Of a DNA stretch of 64,000 nt, positions 42,947 through 50,458 are shown one piece after another (within the stretch, counting starts at the first letter, position 1; every line of letters starts with the position of its first letter). Under the pieces are notes generated by a model. The model did no database searches, was not told where the DNA came from, and worked only from the letters and a program-made list of their open reading frames with translations. This DNA comes from DASSQJ01 sp963773655 (GTDB taxonomy: Bacteria; Actinomycetota; Actinomycetes; Actinomycetales; Dermatophilaceae), in assembly GCA_963773655.1 (NCBI GenBank), contig CAVZBX010000005.1, positions 124,001 through 188,000 on the forward strand, read 5' to 3'. The position numbers and the translations under genes are program-made.

Positions 42947-44170
42947 TCAGCGGCGCGGCTTGGTGAGGTCGACGCTGCCCGGATGGGTGCCGTCGCCCGG
43001 GACCCGGCGGTAGCCCGCCCGGCGGTAGAAGCGCTGGTTGCCCTCCTCGAGCACCCCGGTGGTGAGCCGGTAGCCGGTGACCGAACCGGGCGCCGGCGCC
43101 TCGGCGAGCGCGAGCAGCTCGCGCCCGAGACCGCGGCCCTGGAGGTCGGGGGCCACCATGAGCCGCCCCACCTCCCACGTCGAGGCGTCGTCGGGGCGCA
43201 CACGCGCACGCACCGACGCGACCAGCCGCCCGGGGGCACCGTCGGCACCGCGCACCCGCCCGACCCACGTCGTCCACTCCCCCAGCCCCGCGACGACGTC
43301 CGCGATCTCCTCGGCCAGCGGCGGCACCACCCACCGCCCCAGGGCCGCCAGGCCCTCCCGCAGCCAGCAGGCGCGCTGCAGCACGAGCAGCTCGGGGGCG
43401 TCCGCAGTGGTCGCCGGGCGCACCTCGAGGTCGGCGAGGGCGCCCACCGTGGCGGCGGGCGCGAGCAGGTCGGGACGCCGGGCGGCGGTGCGGTGCACCC
43501 GCTGCTCGTGCCGCCAGCGGGCCACCACCGCGTGGTCGCCACCGAGGAGCACCGGCGGCACCTCGCGCAGCGTGCCGCCGTCGTCCCACGCAGCGGGCCG
43601 GGTGTAGACCGGGTACTCGAGCAGGCCCCCCTCGTGCGACTCCTCGACGAGCGACTCGGCGTTGCCGACCACGCCCGGCAGCAGCCTGCCGACCGCCTCC
43701 ACCATCGCGAGCACGGCCACCTCTCCGCCGTTGAGCACGTAGTCGCCGAGGGAGACGACGGTGACGGGCATCCGCTCCGCCGCGTGCTCGTACACCCGCT
43801 CGTCGATGCCCTCGTAGCGGCCGCAGGCGAAGGCGACCCACGGCTCGTCGGCGAGGCGCCGGGCCATGGCCTGGGTGAAGGGGACCCCGCCGGGCCCCGG
43901 CACGAGCAGGTGCGGCACGCTACCGGCCGGGCCCGAGGTGAGCACGTGGTCGAGGGCCTCCGCCCAGGGCTCGGGCTTCATCACCATCCCGGCGCCGCCC
44001 CCGAACGGGGCGTCGTCGACGGTGCGGTGGCGGTCGTGCGTGAAGGTGCGCAGGTCGTGGACGTGGACGTCGAGGAGCCCGTCGCGCCGGGCCCGCCCGA
44101 TGAGGGAGAGGTCCAGCGGGGCGAGGTAGTCGGGGAAGATCGTGACGACGTCGACGCGCACCGGGGTCAC
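42947..44170 (-). CDS. trmD: tRNA (guanine-N1)-methyltransferase fused to a GNAT acetyltransferase
   Basis: The protein has 407 residues, about 150 more than TrmD alone. Residues 1-235 are a full TrmD: VDVVTIFPDYLAPL, DDAPFGGGAGMVMKPE, LACGRYEGID-like FACGRYEGIDERV and VSLGDYVLNGGEVAVL of the trefoil knot. It methylates G37 of tRNA. Residues about 250-405 are a GNAT domain with WEVGRLMVAPDLQGRGLGREL (acetyl-CoA loop) and NQRFYRRAGYRRV. The frame is continuous with no sign of an indel at the junction. GTG at 44170 overlaps the rimM stop. Confidence 0.92.
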   Translation of the reverse strand: MTPVRVDVVTIFPDYLAPLDLSLIGRARRDGLLDVHVHDLRTFTHDRHRTVDDAPFGGGAGMVMKPEPWAEALDHVLTSGPAGSVPHLLVPGPGGVPFTQAMARRLADEPWVAFACGRYEGIDERVYEHAAERMPVTVVSLGDYVLNGGEVAVLAMVEAVGRLLPGVVGNAESLVEESHEGGLLEYPVYTRPAAWDDGGTLREVPPVLLGGDHAVVARWRHEQRVHRTAARRPDLLAPAATVGALADLEVRPATTADAPELLVLQRACWLREGLAALGRWVVPPLAEEIADVVAGLGEWTTWVGRVRGADGAPGRLVASVRARVRPDDASTWEVGRLMVAPDLQGRGLGRELLALAEAPAPGSVTGYRLTTGVLEEGNQRFYRRAGYRRVPGDGTHPGSVDLTKPRR

Positions 44171-44706
44171 TCCCCCAGGTCGAACAGGCCCGCGGGGGCG
44201 TCGACGACGACGTGCCCGCCCTCGACGTCGACCTCGGGCACCAGCGCGGCCACGAACGGCACCAGGCCCTCGCGCCCGTCGTCGAGCCGGACACGCAGCC
44301 GGTCCTGGGCCGCGCCCAGCTCGAGGCCGGCCACCTCGCCGAGCACCGCCCCGGAGGGGCCCAGCACGCGCAGCCCCACGAGCTCGTCCTCGGTGAAGGT
44401 GTCCTCCTCGTCGTCCTCCGCCGCATCCGGGTCGTCGGCGTCGATGACCAGGCGGGTGCCGCGCAGCCCCTCGGCCCCGGTGCGGTCGGGCACCCCCTCG
44501 AAGGCGACCAGCCAGATGCCCCGGTGCACGCGGGTGGACCGCACGGTCAGCTCGCGGGGCACACCGGAGCCGGGCGCGGCCTCGGTCGCGAGCACCTCAC
44601 CCACGGCCAGGCGCCTCGCGGGCTCGTCGGTGTGCAGCTGGACGGTGACCTCGCCGCGCAGGCCGTGCGGCTTGCCGATCCGGGCGACGACGGTGCTGGC
44701 ACTCAC
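44167..44706 (-). CDS. rimM: 16S rRNA processing protein RimM
   Basis: The protein has 179 residues. It helps assemble the 30S head with S19. The N-terminal barrel starts VVARIGKPHGLRGEVTVQLH and the PRC-barrel domain includes LVGLRVLGPSGAVLGEVAGLE. A run of Asp/Glu (ADDPDAAEDDEEDTF) sits between the two domains. It overlaps trmD by 4 bases and is separated from rpsP by the large regulator and other genes, an interruption of the usual rpsP-khpA-rimM-trmD order. Confidence 0.94.
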   Translation of the reverse strand: MSASTVVARIGKPHGLRGEVTVQLHTDEPARRLAVGEVLATEAAPGSGVPRELTVRSTRVHRGIWLVAFEGVPDRTGAEGLRGTRLVIDADDPDAAEDDEEDTFTEDELVGLRVLGPSGAVLGEVAGLELGAAQDRLRVRLDDGREGLVPFVAALVPEVDVEGGHVVVDAPAGLFDLGE

Positions 44707-44718
44707 CGCGCCATCCTC

Positions 44719-47700
44719 TCAGGATGGCGGGCACCCCGCGCCGGCAGCCGCCTCCATCGCCGCCTCCCCGGTCAACCCCACCGGGACGCAGGGGACGACG
44801 ATGCGGCCCGTGAGGATGTCGGCGCGCAGCGAGTCGAGTCGAGGACGCATCCCCACGAGGTGGCCTCCCGACTCCGCGAGCGAGAGCCCACCGCTCGCGA
44901 GGTCGGTCGTGCGATCCCCGCTGGTGAGGCGCCCGGCGACGAAGTCCCTGACCGCGTCCCGGACCGCCAGGTCGAACCGCTTGACCGTCGAGGTCAGCAC
45001 GTGGTCGCGGGCACCGCGCGTCGGTTGCCAGGAGTCGTCGACGTACATGTCCTGGTCGGCGCCGATGGCCCACAGCTCGCGCCCGCTCTCGTCCGCGGCG
45101 TCGGCGACCACCTGCAGTGCGCCGGTCTGGGCCAGGCCGGCCGGGACGTAGATGACGTCCGCGCCCTCCGCGAGCATGGCCTGCGCCGGTCCGGTCACGA
45201 CGGCCGGGCTGACGAAGCCGGAGTAGTCGGGCGGGCGGGTCGCGAACCGGATGTCGAACTCGACCGCAGGGTCCACCGCCAGGGCACCGGCGACGAAGCC
45301 GGCCTCGAACCGGCGCAGATCAGGGGTGTCCACCCCGCCGAGGAAGCCGACCCGTCCCGTCGACGTGGCCAGGGCCGCGGCGGCGCCGGCGAGGTAGGCC
45401 GTCTGCTGGTCCGCGAACTGCAGCGTCGTGACGTTGCCACCCGTCGCCTCCCTCTCGAGGACGAGGAACCAGGTGTCCGGGCGGGCGCGCGCCACGGCGG
45501 TGAAGTCCGTGTCCAGCGCATGGCTGACCAGGAGGTCCACGTCCTCGTCCGCGGTGAGCTCGAGCAGGTCGGACTCGGCGCCGGCGTCCACGACGCGACT
45601 GAGCTGGGTGAGCTCGGTCTCGTCGGCGGCCAGCTGGACGCCGGTGTCGATCAGCACGTCGGGTACTCCCGACCCATGGGTGACCGTGGCCACCCGGGGG
45701 ACCTCCCTGCCGGCCAGGATGACGGCCAGGGCGGCGAGAGCCCCGACCGAGACCATGGCGCCGGCGAGGAGGACGAGTCGACGCCGGGAGCGGCGCTCCA
45801 GCGCCGCCTGCCGCGCGGCCCGTTGCTCCTCCTCCCGGTCCCGGTGCTCGGCCTGCTCCAGCCCGGAGGCGATGAACTGCCGTTCGGTCGTGGTGAGGGC
45901 GAGCACTCCCTCGCGTCCCCACCGGTCGATCTCGGCGAGCCGCGGTCCGTTCAGGAGGTATCCCGGGTCCCGCCCGGCGTCCTCCCACTCCGCGACGGCT
46001 GCCGCGAGCGCGGCATGGCGACGAAGGGCGACGGAGTGGCGGGTCACGAGGTCCTGCAGCCACGGCCAGGCGTCGACGAGCGCCTCGTGCGACATCTCCA
46101 CCGTGCCCCCCGCGCCCGAGCCCCACTCGTAGGTGACCAGCCGCAGCTCGTTCAGCCGGCCGAGGACGTCGCCGACGGCCACGGTGTCGACCCCGACGAG
46201 CCGGGTGAGCTCGGCGACCGGCACGACCCGGCGGCCGACCCGCCCTGCCCGGTCGACGCGGACCATCCGCAGGACCAGCTGGGCGAGCAGCCGCTCGCGG
46301 CCCGGGCCGATCCGCTCGCGCAGCGCCTCGGCCTCCCGGGCCAGCGCACCGCGCAGCCCCCCGATCGAGCGGTAGTCCGCGAGCGTCAGCTCTCCACCCG
46401 TGCGGTGGTCGAAGAGCTCGGTGAGGACGAACTGGAGCAGCGGGAGGACTGCGGGCCCAGCGGTCGAGTCGGCGACGAGCGCCGCGAGCAGCGCGTGCTC
46501 CACGCGGGCTCCCACGCGTGCGGCGGGAGCGGCGATGGCACGCTCGAGCTCGTCGGGGTGCATCGGCAGGAGCGTGAGCACGCCCTCCCCGAACAGGGCG
46601 GCGAAGCCGGGGTGTCGCAGCGGCCGGTCGTAGTGGTCGGCCCGCAGGGCGAGGACGACCTGCACGGCGTCGGCCCGGTCCGACAGCAGCGCACAGAGCC
46701 GGTCCAGGAGGCGGTCGGCCACCCGGTCCTCCAGGGAGAAGAGCTCCTCGAACTGGTCCAGGACGAGGACGACGCGGTCGCGAGTGGCGGCGACGTCGTC
46801 GAGGACGGCCTCGAGCCCGCCCGTCTGGATCGCGTCGCGGTCGGGAGCGACGATGCGCACGCCGTCGAGGACGCCGCCGGCGACCGCGCGGAGAGCCGGG
46901 AGGAGACCTGCAGCCAGGAGGCTCGACTTGCCGCTCCCCGAGGGACCGACGAGCGCAACGAGCGGGACGCCGCTGCCCAGCCGCTCGACGATGTCGGCGA
47001 CGACGACCTCCCGGCCGTGGAAGTCCGGAGCGTCACCCTCCCCGAACGAACGGAGCCCCTTGTAGGGGTTACGGGCACGGTCGGCGCGGGAGCCGACGTC
47101 CTCGACGAGCAGCAGCGAGCCGTCGTGCAGGAGCATTCGCTCGTGGAGCAGCTGCAGCTCGGTCGACGGGTCGGCCCCGAGCTCGTCGGCGAGCCGCCGG
47201 CGCAGGGCCGCGTAGGTCCTCAGCGCCTCCGCCTGCCGGCCGCTGCGGTACAGCGCGAGCATGGACACCGCGACGGCTCGCTCACGCAACGGGTCGGCGG
47301 TGGTCACCTCACGCGCCAGGCCCCCTGCGCGGTCCAGCGCGCCGGCCTCGACCAGTGCGGCGGCCAGTGCCTCCATCGCGTCGAGACGTCGCAGGTCGAG
47401 GACGGACGCGGCGGCGTGCGCCGGCAGGCCCTCCGGAAGGGCCGCGAGCGCGCCGGCCGGCGCCGCGGACAGCGCCTGCTCGTACGCGGCGAGGGCGCCA
47501 TCACTCTCACCCCGTCGTGCGAGCCTCCGTCCGTCCTCGAGGCGGCTCTCGAGGATCCGGACGTCGACCTCGTCGTCCGCGGCCTCGAGGAGGTACCCGG
47601 GGCGACGGGTGACGATGAGTGGCCGGCCGGTCGCAGCGAGGAAGGTGCGGCGCAGGTCCGACACGTAGACCTGGACCGCGTGGGCGGAGGTGCGCGGGGG

Positions 47701-47943
47701 GTTCTCGCCCCAGACGGCGTCGATGATCCGGTCGACGGGGACGAGCCGGTTCGCGGACAGCGCGAGCACGGCGAACAGCGCCTGCTGGCGAGGCGGACCG
47801 AGGTCGAGGGGCGTGCCGTCGACCTCGACGGCCGGACCGCCGTAGAGCCGGACGAGGACCTGCGGTGAGCCGTCCTCGCCCCCGGCCCGTCCGAGCCCGT
47901 CACGGTGCGGGACGGGGTTGTCCACCGGCTGCGGACGGTCCAC
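44719..47943 (-). CDS. Transmembrane SARP regulator: BTAD head, STAND NTPase, BMP-type sensor
   Basis: The protein has 1074 residues; GTG 47943 follows GGAGG at six bases. Residues 27-120 are an OmpR/SARP winged helix (VLVRLYGGPAVEVDG, VPVDRIIDAVWGENPP), and 125-275 a BTAD helical repeat. From NPYKGLRSFGEGD (about 290) comes an nSTAND1-like NTPase with Walker A VGPSGSGKSSLL (about 333) and VLVLDQFEELFSLED. One membrane helix lies near 718-742. The rest, outside the cell, is a Med/BMP sugar-or-nucleoside-binding fold (YLAGAAAALATSTGRVGFLGG, WAIGADQDMY, VLTSTVKRFDLAV). Ligand binding outside could control a DNA-binding head inside. It sits between rimM and a secreted-protein gene. Confidence 0.85.
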   Translation of the reverse strand: MDRPQPVDNPVPHRDGLGRAGGEDGSPQVLVRLYGGPAVEVDGTPLDLGPPRQQALFAVLALSANRLVPVDRIIDAVWGENPPRTSAHAVQVYVSDLRRTFLAATGRPLIVTRRPGYLLEAADDEVDVRILESRLEDGRRLARRGESDGALAAYEQALSAAPAGALAALPEGLPAHAAASVLDLRRLDAMEALAAALVEAGALDRAGGLAREVTTADPLRERAVAVSMLALYRSGRQAEALRTYAALRRRLADELGADPSTELQLLHERMLLHDGSLLLVEDVGSRADRARNPYKGLRSFGEGDAPDFHGREVVVADIVERLGSGVPLVALVGPSGSGKSSLLAAGLLPALRAVAGGVLDGVRIVAPDRDAIQTGGLEAVLDDVAATRDRVVLVLDQFEELFSLEDRVADRLLDRLCALLSDRADAVQVVLALRADHYDRPLRHPGFAALFGEGVLTLLPMHPDELERAIAAPAARVGARVEHALLAALVADSTAGPAVLPLLQFVLTELFDHRTGGELTLADYRSIGGLRGALAREAEALRERIGPGRERLLAQLVLRMVRVDRAGRVGRRVVPVAELTRLVGVDTVAVGDVLGRLNELRLVTYEWGSGAGGTVEMSHEALVDAWPWLQDLVTRHSVALRRHAALAAAVAEWEDAGRDPGYLLNGPRLAEIDRWGREGVLALTTTERQFIASGLEQAEHRDREEEQRAARQAALERRSRRRLVLLAGAMVSVGALAALAVILAGREVPRVATVTHGSGVPDVLIDTGVQLAADETELTQLSRVVDAGAESDLLELTADEDVDLLVSHALDTDFTAVARARPDTWFLVLEREATGGNVTTLQFADQQTAYLAGAAAALATSTGRVGFLGGVDTPDLRRFEAGFVAGALAVDPAVEFDIRFATRPPDYSGFVSPAVVTGPAQAMLAEGADVIYVPAGLAQTGALQVVADAADESGRELWAIGADQDMYVDDSWQPTRGARDHVLTSTVKRFDLAVRDAVRDFVAGRLTSGDRTTDLASGGLSLAESGGHLVGMRPRLDSLRADILTGRIVVPCVPVGLTGEAAMEAAAGAGCPPS

Positions 47944-47970
47944 GGCACACCTCCGTCTCCGGGAGCGGGC

Positions 47971-47988
47971 GGCTCGGCCGGCTCGGCC
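47971..47988. repeat. Two GGCTCGGCC repeats upstream of the regulator
   Basis: GGCTCGGCC occurs at 47971-47979 and 47980-47988 and again partly at 47989, giving a 9-bp period. They lie 28-50 bases upstream of the regulator start. They could be an autoregulatory site or a plain GC-rich repeat. Confidence 0.4.
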
Positions 47989-48001
47989 GGCTCGACTGTA
48001 G

Positions 48002-48039
48002 CCCCGCGCCGGGACCGACGTCACCGTCCCGGCGCGGGG
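48002..48039 (-). terminator. Hairpin terminator after the secreted-protein gene
   Basis: CCCCGCGCCGGGAC and its perfect reverse complement form a 14-bp stem with a 10-base loop, 10 bases after the stop at 48049 on the minus strand. It should separate the secreted-protein transcript from the regulator gene, which needs its own promoter in 47944-48001. Confidence 0.8.
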
Positions 48040-48048
48040 GGTCGAGCC

Positions 48049-48711
48049 TCAGGTCAGCGCGCCGCAGACCTCCTCGACGAAGTCCCGGCCCGCGAAGAAG
48101 TCGTCCCGTCCGTGCGACGACACCACTGTCTGGAACTCCTCACCCGGGGCGAACTCGGTGCGACCGGTGAGCTGGAAGACCTTCCCGGCTCCGCCGGGAC
48201 CGATGACCACGAGCACCTGGCCGGTCTCGACGAGGGCGCGGGTGGTGAGGTCCCCCGGCGTCCCGTAGTCGTAGTGCTGGGTCCAGTGCTGTCGCGAGAT
48301 GACGGCGGGTCCGGACCCGTCCTCGGACAGGGTGAGGCGGTCCTCCGGGAACGACCGGTGGACGAGGGTCCGGGTCGCGAGCCCCTCGGCGGTGTGCCAA
48401 CGGGTCGCCCGGTCCGCTCCCCGGCCGCTGACGTACACCGGACGGCCGTCGCAGTCGAAACCTGCCGGCTCGGGCCCGTACTCCGTGCGTCTCTCCCCCT
48501 GGCAGGTGACGCCCCCACCCGTGGCCGTGCAGCTCCAGGTGAAGCTCGGGTTGAGCGCCGGGGTCAGGGTGGACGGGTCGACGTCGCCGGTGCTCGCCGC
48601 AGCGGCCGGGACGGGGAGGACCGCCGTGACGGCAACGGCGGCGACGACGCCCAGCGCGGTGCGTGACCGTGGGAACGCGCGCCCCGCCGGTGGGTGGCTG
48701 GCTACGGACAT
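48049..48711 (-). CDS. Secreted protein of unknown function next to the SARP regulator
   Basis: The protein has 220 residues. AAGGAG lies 8 bases upstream of ATG 48711. The signal peptide has Arg-rich start, the core TALGVVAAVAVTAVLPVPAAA and a likely cut near AAAS. The mature part has CTATGGGVTCQGE and later CDGRPVYVSG and VCGAL, so four cysteines that could pair. I recognise no family. A hairpin terminator follows. Its upstream region carries two 9-bp repeats spaced 11 bp, a SARP-like arrangement, so regulation by the adjacent membrane regulator is an attractive inference. Confidence 0.75.
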   Translation of the reverse strand: MSVASHPPAGRAFPRSRTALGVVAAVAVTAVLPVPAAAASTGDVDPSTLTPALNPSFTWSCTATGGGVTCQGERRTEYGPEPAGFDCDGRPVYVSGRGADRATRWHTAEGLATRTLVHRSFPEDRLTLSEDGSGPAVISRQHWTQHYDYGTPGDLTTRALVETGQVLVVIGPGGAGKVFQLTGRTEFAPGEEFQTVVSSHGRDDFFAGRDFVEEVCGALT

Positions 48712-48774
48712 GCGAGTCTCCTTCACTCTCCCGGGTCCTGGGCGGAGCCGTGGGATCCGGAGCATCGGAGACTC

Positions 48775-48794
48775 CGCTCAACGTTCGCTCAACG
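48775..48794 (-). promoter_or_regulatory. SARP-type direct repeats, 11-bp period
   Basis: CGCTCAACG occurs at 48775-48783 and 48786-48794, identical copies whose starts are 11 bp apart. On the coding (minus) strand they read CGTTGAGCG and lie 64-83 bases upstream of the secreted-protein ATG. SARP activators are known to bind direct heptamer repeats with an 11-bp period near the -35 region. The adjacent CGGAG-A-CTCCG palindrome (48766-48776) overlaps the first copy. Confidence 0.5.
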
Positions 48795-48872
48795 ACGGCG
48801 GCGGGCCGCCCCAGTGGGCGACCCGCCGTTCGCGTCGGACGTGGGTGAAGGTCGTCGCCCACACGCCGGCAA

Positions 48873-48889
48873 CCACCCACGTCGGGTGG
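48873..48889 (-). terminator. Short hairpin after khpA
   Basis: CCACCC-acgtc-GGGTGG is a 6-bp stem 15 bases after the khpA stop on the minus strand. It could end the rpsP-khpA transcript. The stem is short and has no T-run. Confidence 0.4.
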
Positions 48890-48903
48890 GAAAGCGAACC
48901 GGG

Positions 48904-49146
48904 TCAGCGGACCCGGTCGGTGTCGACGATGTCGATGCGGACCTGCCGCCCGCCGGCGAGCGCTCCCATGACGGTGCGCAGGGCGCTGGCGGTGCGGCCG
49001 TTGCGGCCGATGACGCGGCCGAGGTCGTCGGGATGCACCCGCACCTCCAGCAGCTCGCCACGACGCAGCTCGCGCCGGCGGACCTGGACCTCGTCCTTGT
49101 GGTCGACGATGCCGGTGACGAGGTGCTCGAGAGCCTCCTCGAGCAC
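48904..49146 (-). CDS. khpA: KH-domain RNA-binding protein KhpA
   Basis: The protein has 80 residues, the size of KhpA (YlqC). The KH core reads VRVHPDDLGRVIGRNGRTASAL, with the GxxG loop IGRNG. KhpA works with KhpB on small and messenger RNAs in Gram-positive bacteria. It is 2 bases after the rpsP stop, its invariable neighbour. Confidence 0.94.
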   Translation of the reverse strand: MLEEALEHLVTGIVDHKDEVQVRRRELRRGELLEVRVHPDDLGRVIGRNGRTASALRTVMGALAGGRQVRIDIVDTDRVR

Positions 49147-49148
49147 GG

Positions 49149-49685
49149 TCAGGCCTTGTCCGCGTCGGCGTCGGTGGACTCGGCGGCGGCGGTGCCGCCG
49201 TCGGTGTCGGCGGCCACGGGCTGCTCGGCCTCGGCCTCCTCGGCCTTGGGCTCCTCCACCTTCGGCTCCTCGGCCGCGGGCTCCGCGGCCTTGGCCTCCC
49301 GGGCCGGGGCCTCCTCGGCCTTCTTGGCGGCCCGCTTCCTCGCCGTGGTGGCACCGCCGGCGTCCTCGGAGGTCGACCCGGCGGCGGCGACGGCCGCCTC
49401 GTAGAGGTCCTTCTTCGACGTCTTCGGCTCGGCGACCCGCAGGGTGCCGTCCTCGTACTTCTTGAGCAGGGCGGCGACGGCCTCGGTGGGCTGGGCGCCC
49501 TGGCCGAGCCAGTAGGAGGCCCGGTCCATGTCGATGTCGATGAGCGACGGCTCCTGCGTCGGGTCGTACTTGCCGATCTCCTCGATCGCCCGGCCGTCCC
49601 GCTTGGTGCGGGAGTCCATGACGACGACGCGGTAGATGGCGGTGCGGATCTTGCCCATCCGCTTCAGACGGATCTTGACAGCCAC
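49149..49685 (-). CDS. rpsP: Ribosomal protein S16 with acidic tail
   Basis: The protein has 178 residues, about twice the core S16. The first 85 residues are canonical (VKIRLKRMGKIRTAIYRVVVMDSR, IGKYDPTQEPSLI). The rest is a Lys/Ala then Glu/Ala/Pro-rich tail ending in ADADKA; such tails are common in actinobacterial S16. The GTG at 49685 gives V-A-V-K. It is first in the rpsP-khpA pair. Confidence 0.96.
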   Translation of the reverse strand: MAVKIRLKRMGKIRTAIYRVVVMDSRTKRDGRAIEEIGKYDPTQEPSLIDIDMDRASYWLGQGAQPTEAVAALLKKYEDGTLRVAEPKTSKKDLYEAAVAAAGSTSEDAGGATTARKRAAKKAEEAPAREAKAAEPAAEEPKVEEPKAEEAEAEQPVAADTDGGTAAAESTDADADKA

Positions 49686-49866
49686 GGTCGTGGTCTCACT
49701 CTCGGTTGTGAGCGCGGCGAGACCGCACCAGGTTGCGTGCGGGGAGCCGACACTCGGTGTGTAGGCGTCCGGTCCGGTGCCACACGAGAGGGCGGGCCCG
49801 GACGGGTACAGCCCGCCATTGTGCCAGAGGCCGCAGCCAGCTCCGAATCGGCGCGTGGAGGCAGGC

Positions 49867-50331
49867 TCAGCGGTTGCTCCACGCGTCGGGGGCGTCGACG
49901 AGCGCACGGACGTGCTCGGGGAGGTTCCCGGTGAGGAGGTCCGCGAGCGAGGTGCGGTCCAGGACGTCGCGCAGGCTGCCGCGCACCGCCACCCACAGCG
50001 CCGGGAGGTGCTCGGCCACCCCGGAGTACGACGTGTCCTGCGGCCGGAGCCCACGGACCTCCGCGAGGGGCCCACTCACCGCCCGGAAGACGTCCCCGGC
50101 GTGCACCTCCGACGCCGGCCGCGCCAGCGTGTATCCCCCGTGGGCACCGCGACGGCTCTCGACCAGGCCCGCGGCACGCAGGTCGGCGACGACCGCCTCG
50201 AGGAACTTCCGCGGCAGCCCCTGGGCACGAGCGAGCGCCTCGACGCTGACCGGCCCGCCTCCCTCGGCCTCGGCCGCCGCCAGGGCGAGCATCGCGCGGA
50301 CGGCGTAGTCGGTGCGGGCGGAGATGTCCAC
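49867..50331 (-). CDS. Rrf2-family transcriptional regulator without Fe-S cysteines
   Basis: The protein has 154 residues. The winged helix covers residues 1-65 (ISARTDYAVRAMLALAAAE, LARAQGLPRKFLEAVVADLR), followed by the wing RRGAHGGYTLARPASEV. The whole protein has no cysteine, so it cannot hold the 2Fe-2S cluster of IscR or NsrR and belongs with CymR-like members. It is divergent from a TauE-type exporter with paired CCTAC half-sites between them, so control of that exporter, perhaps by a sulfur signal, is likely. Confidence 0.87.
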   Translation of the reverse strand: MDISARTDYAVRAMLALAAAEAEGGGPVSVEALARAQGLPRKFLEAVVADLRAAGLVESRRGAHGGYTLARPASEVHAGDVFRAVSGPLAEVRGLRPQDTSYSGVAEHLPALWVAVRGSLRDVLDRTSLADLLTGNLPEHVRALVDAPDAWSNR

Positions 50332-50409
50332 AGGGCCATCCTCCCAGTCCTCGCATCCTCACCGGAGCGGCCCGCCCCCGTCCGGGTGTCGGGGTTGCGC
50401 CCATCAATT

Positions 50410-50440
50410 CCTACTTTTATAGTAGGGTTAAATACCCTAC
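50410..50440. promoter_or_regulatory. Candidate Rrf2 operator and promoter of the TauE-like gene
   Basis: Three half-sites stand in an AT-rich island: CCTAC (50410-50414), GTAGG (50422-50426) and CCTAC (50436-50440). They make two overlapping inverted repeats, CCTAC-n7-GTAGG and GTAGGGT-taaat-ACCCTAC. TATAGT at 50418-50423 is a good -10 element for the plus-strand gene starting at 50459. Binding by the adjacent Rrf2 protein is inferred. Confidence 0.6.
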
Positions 50441-50458
50441 CAATCGAATCGGATATCC

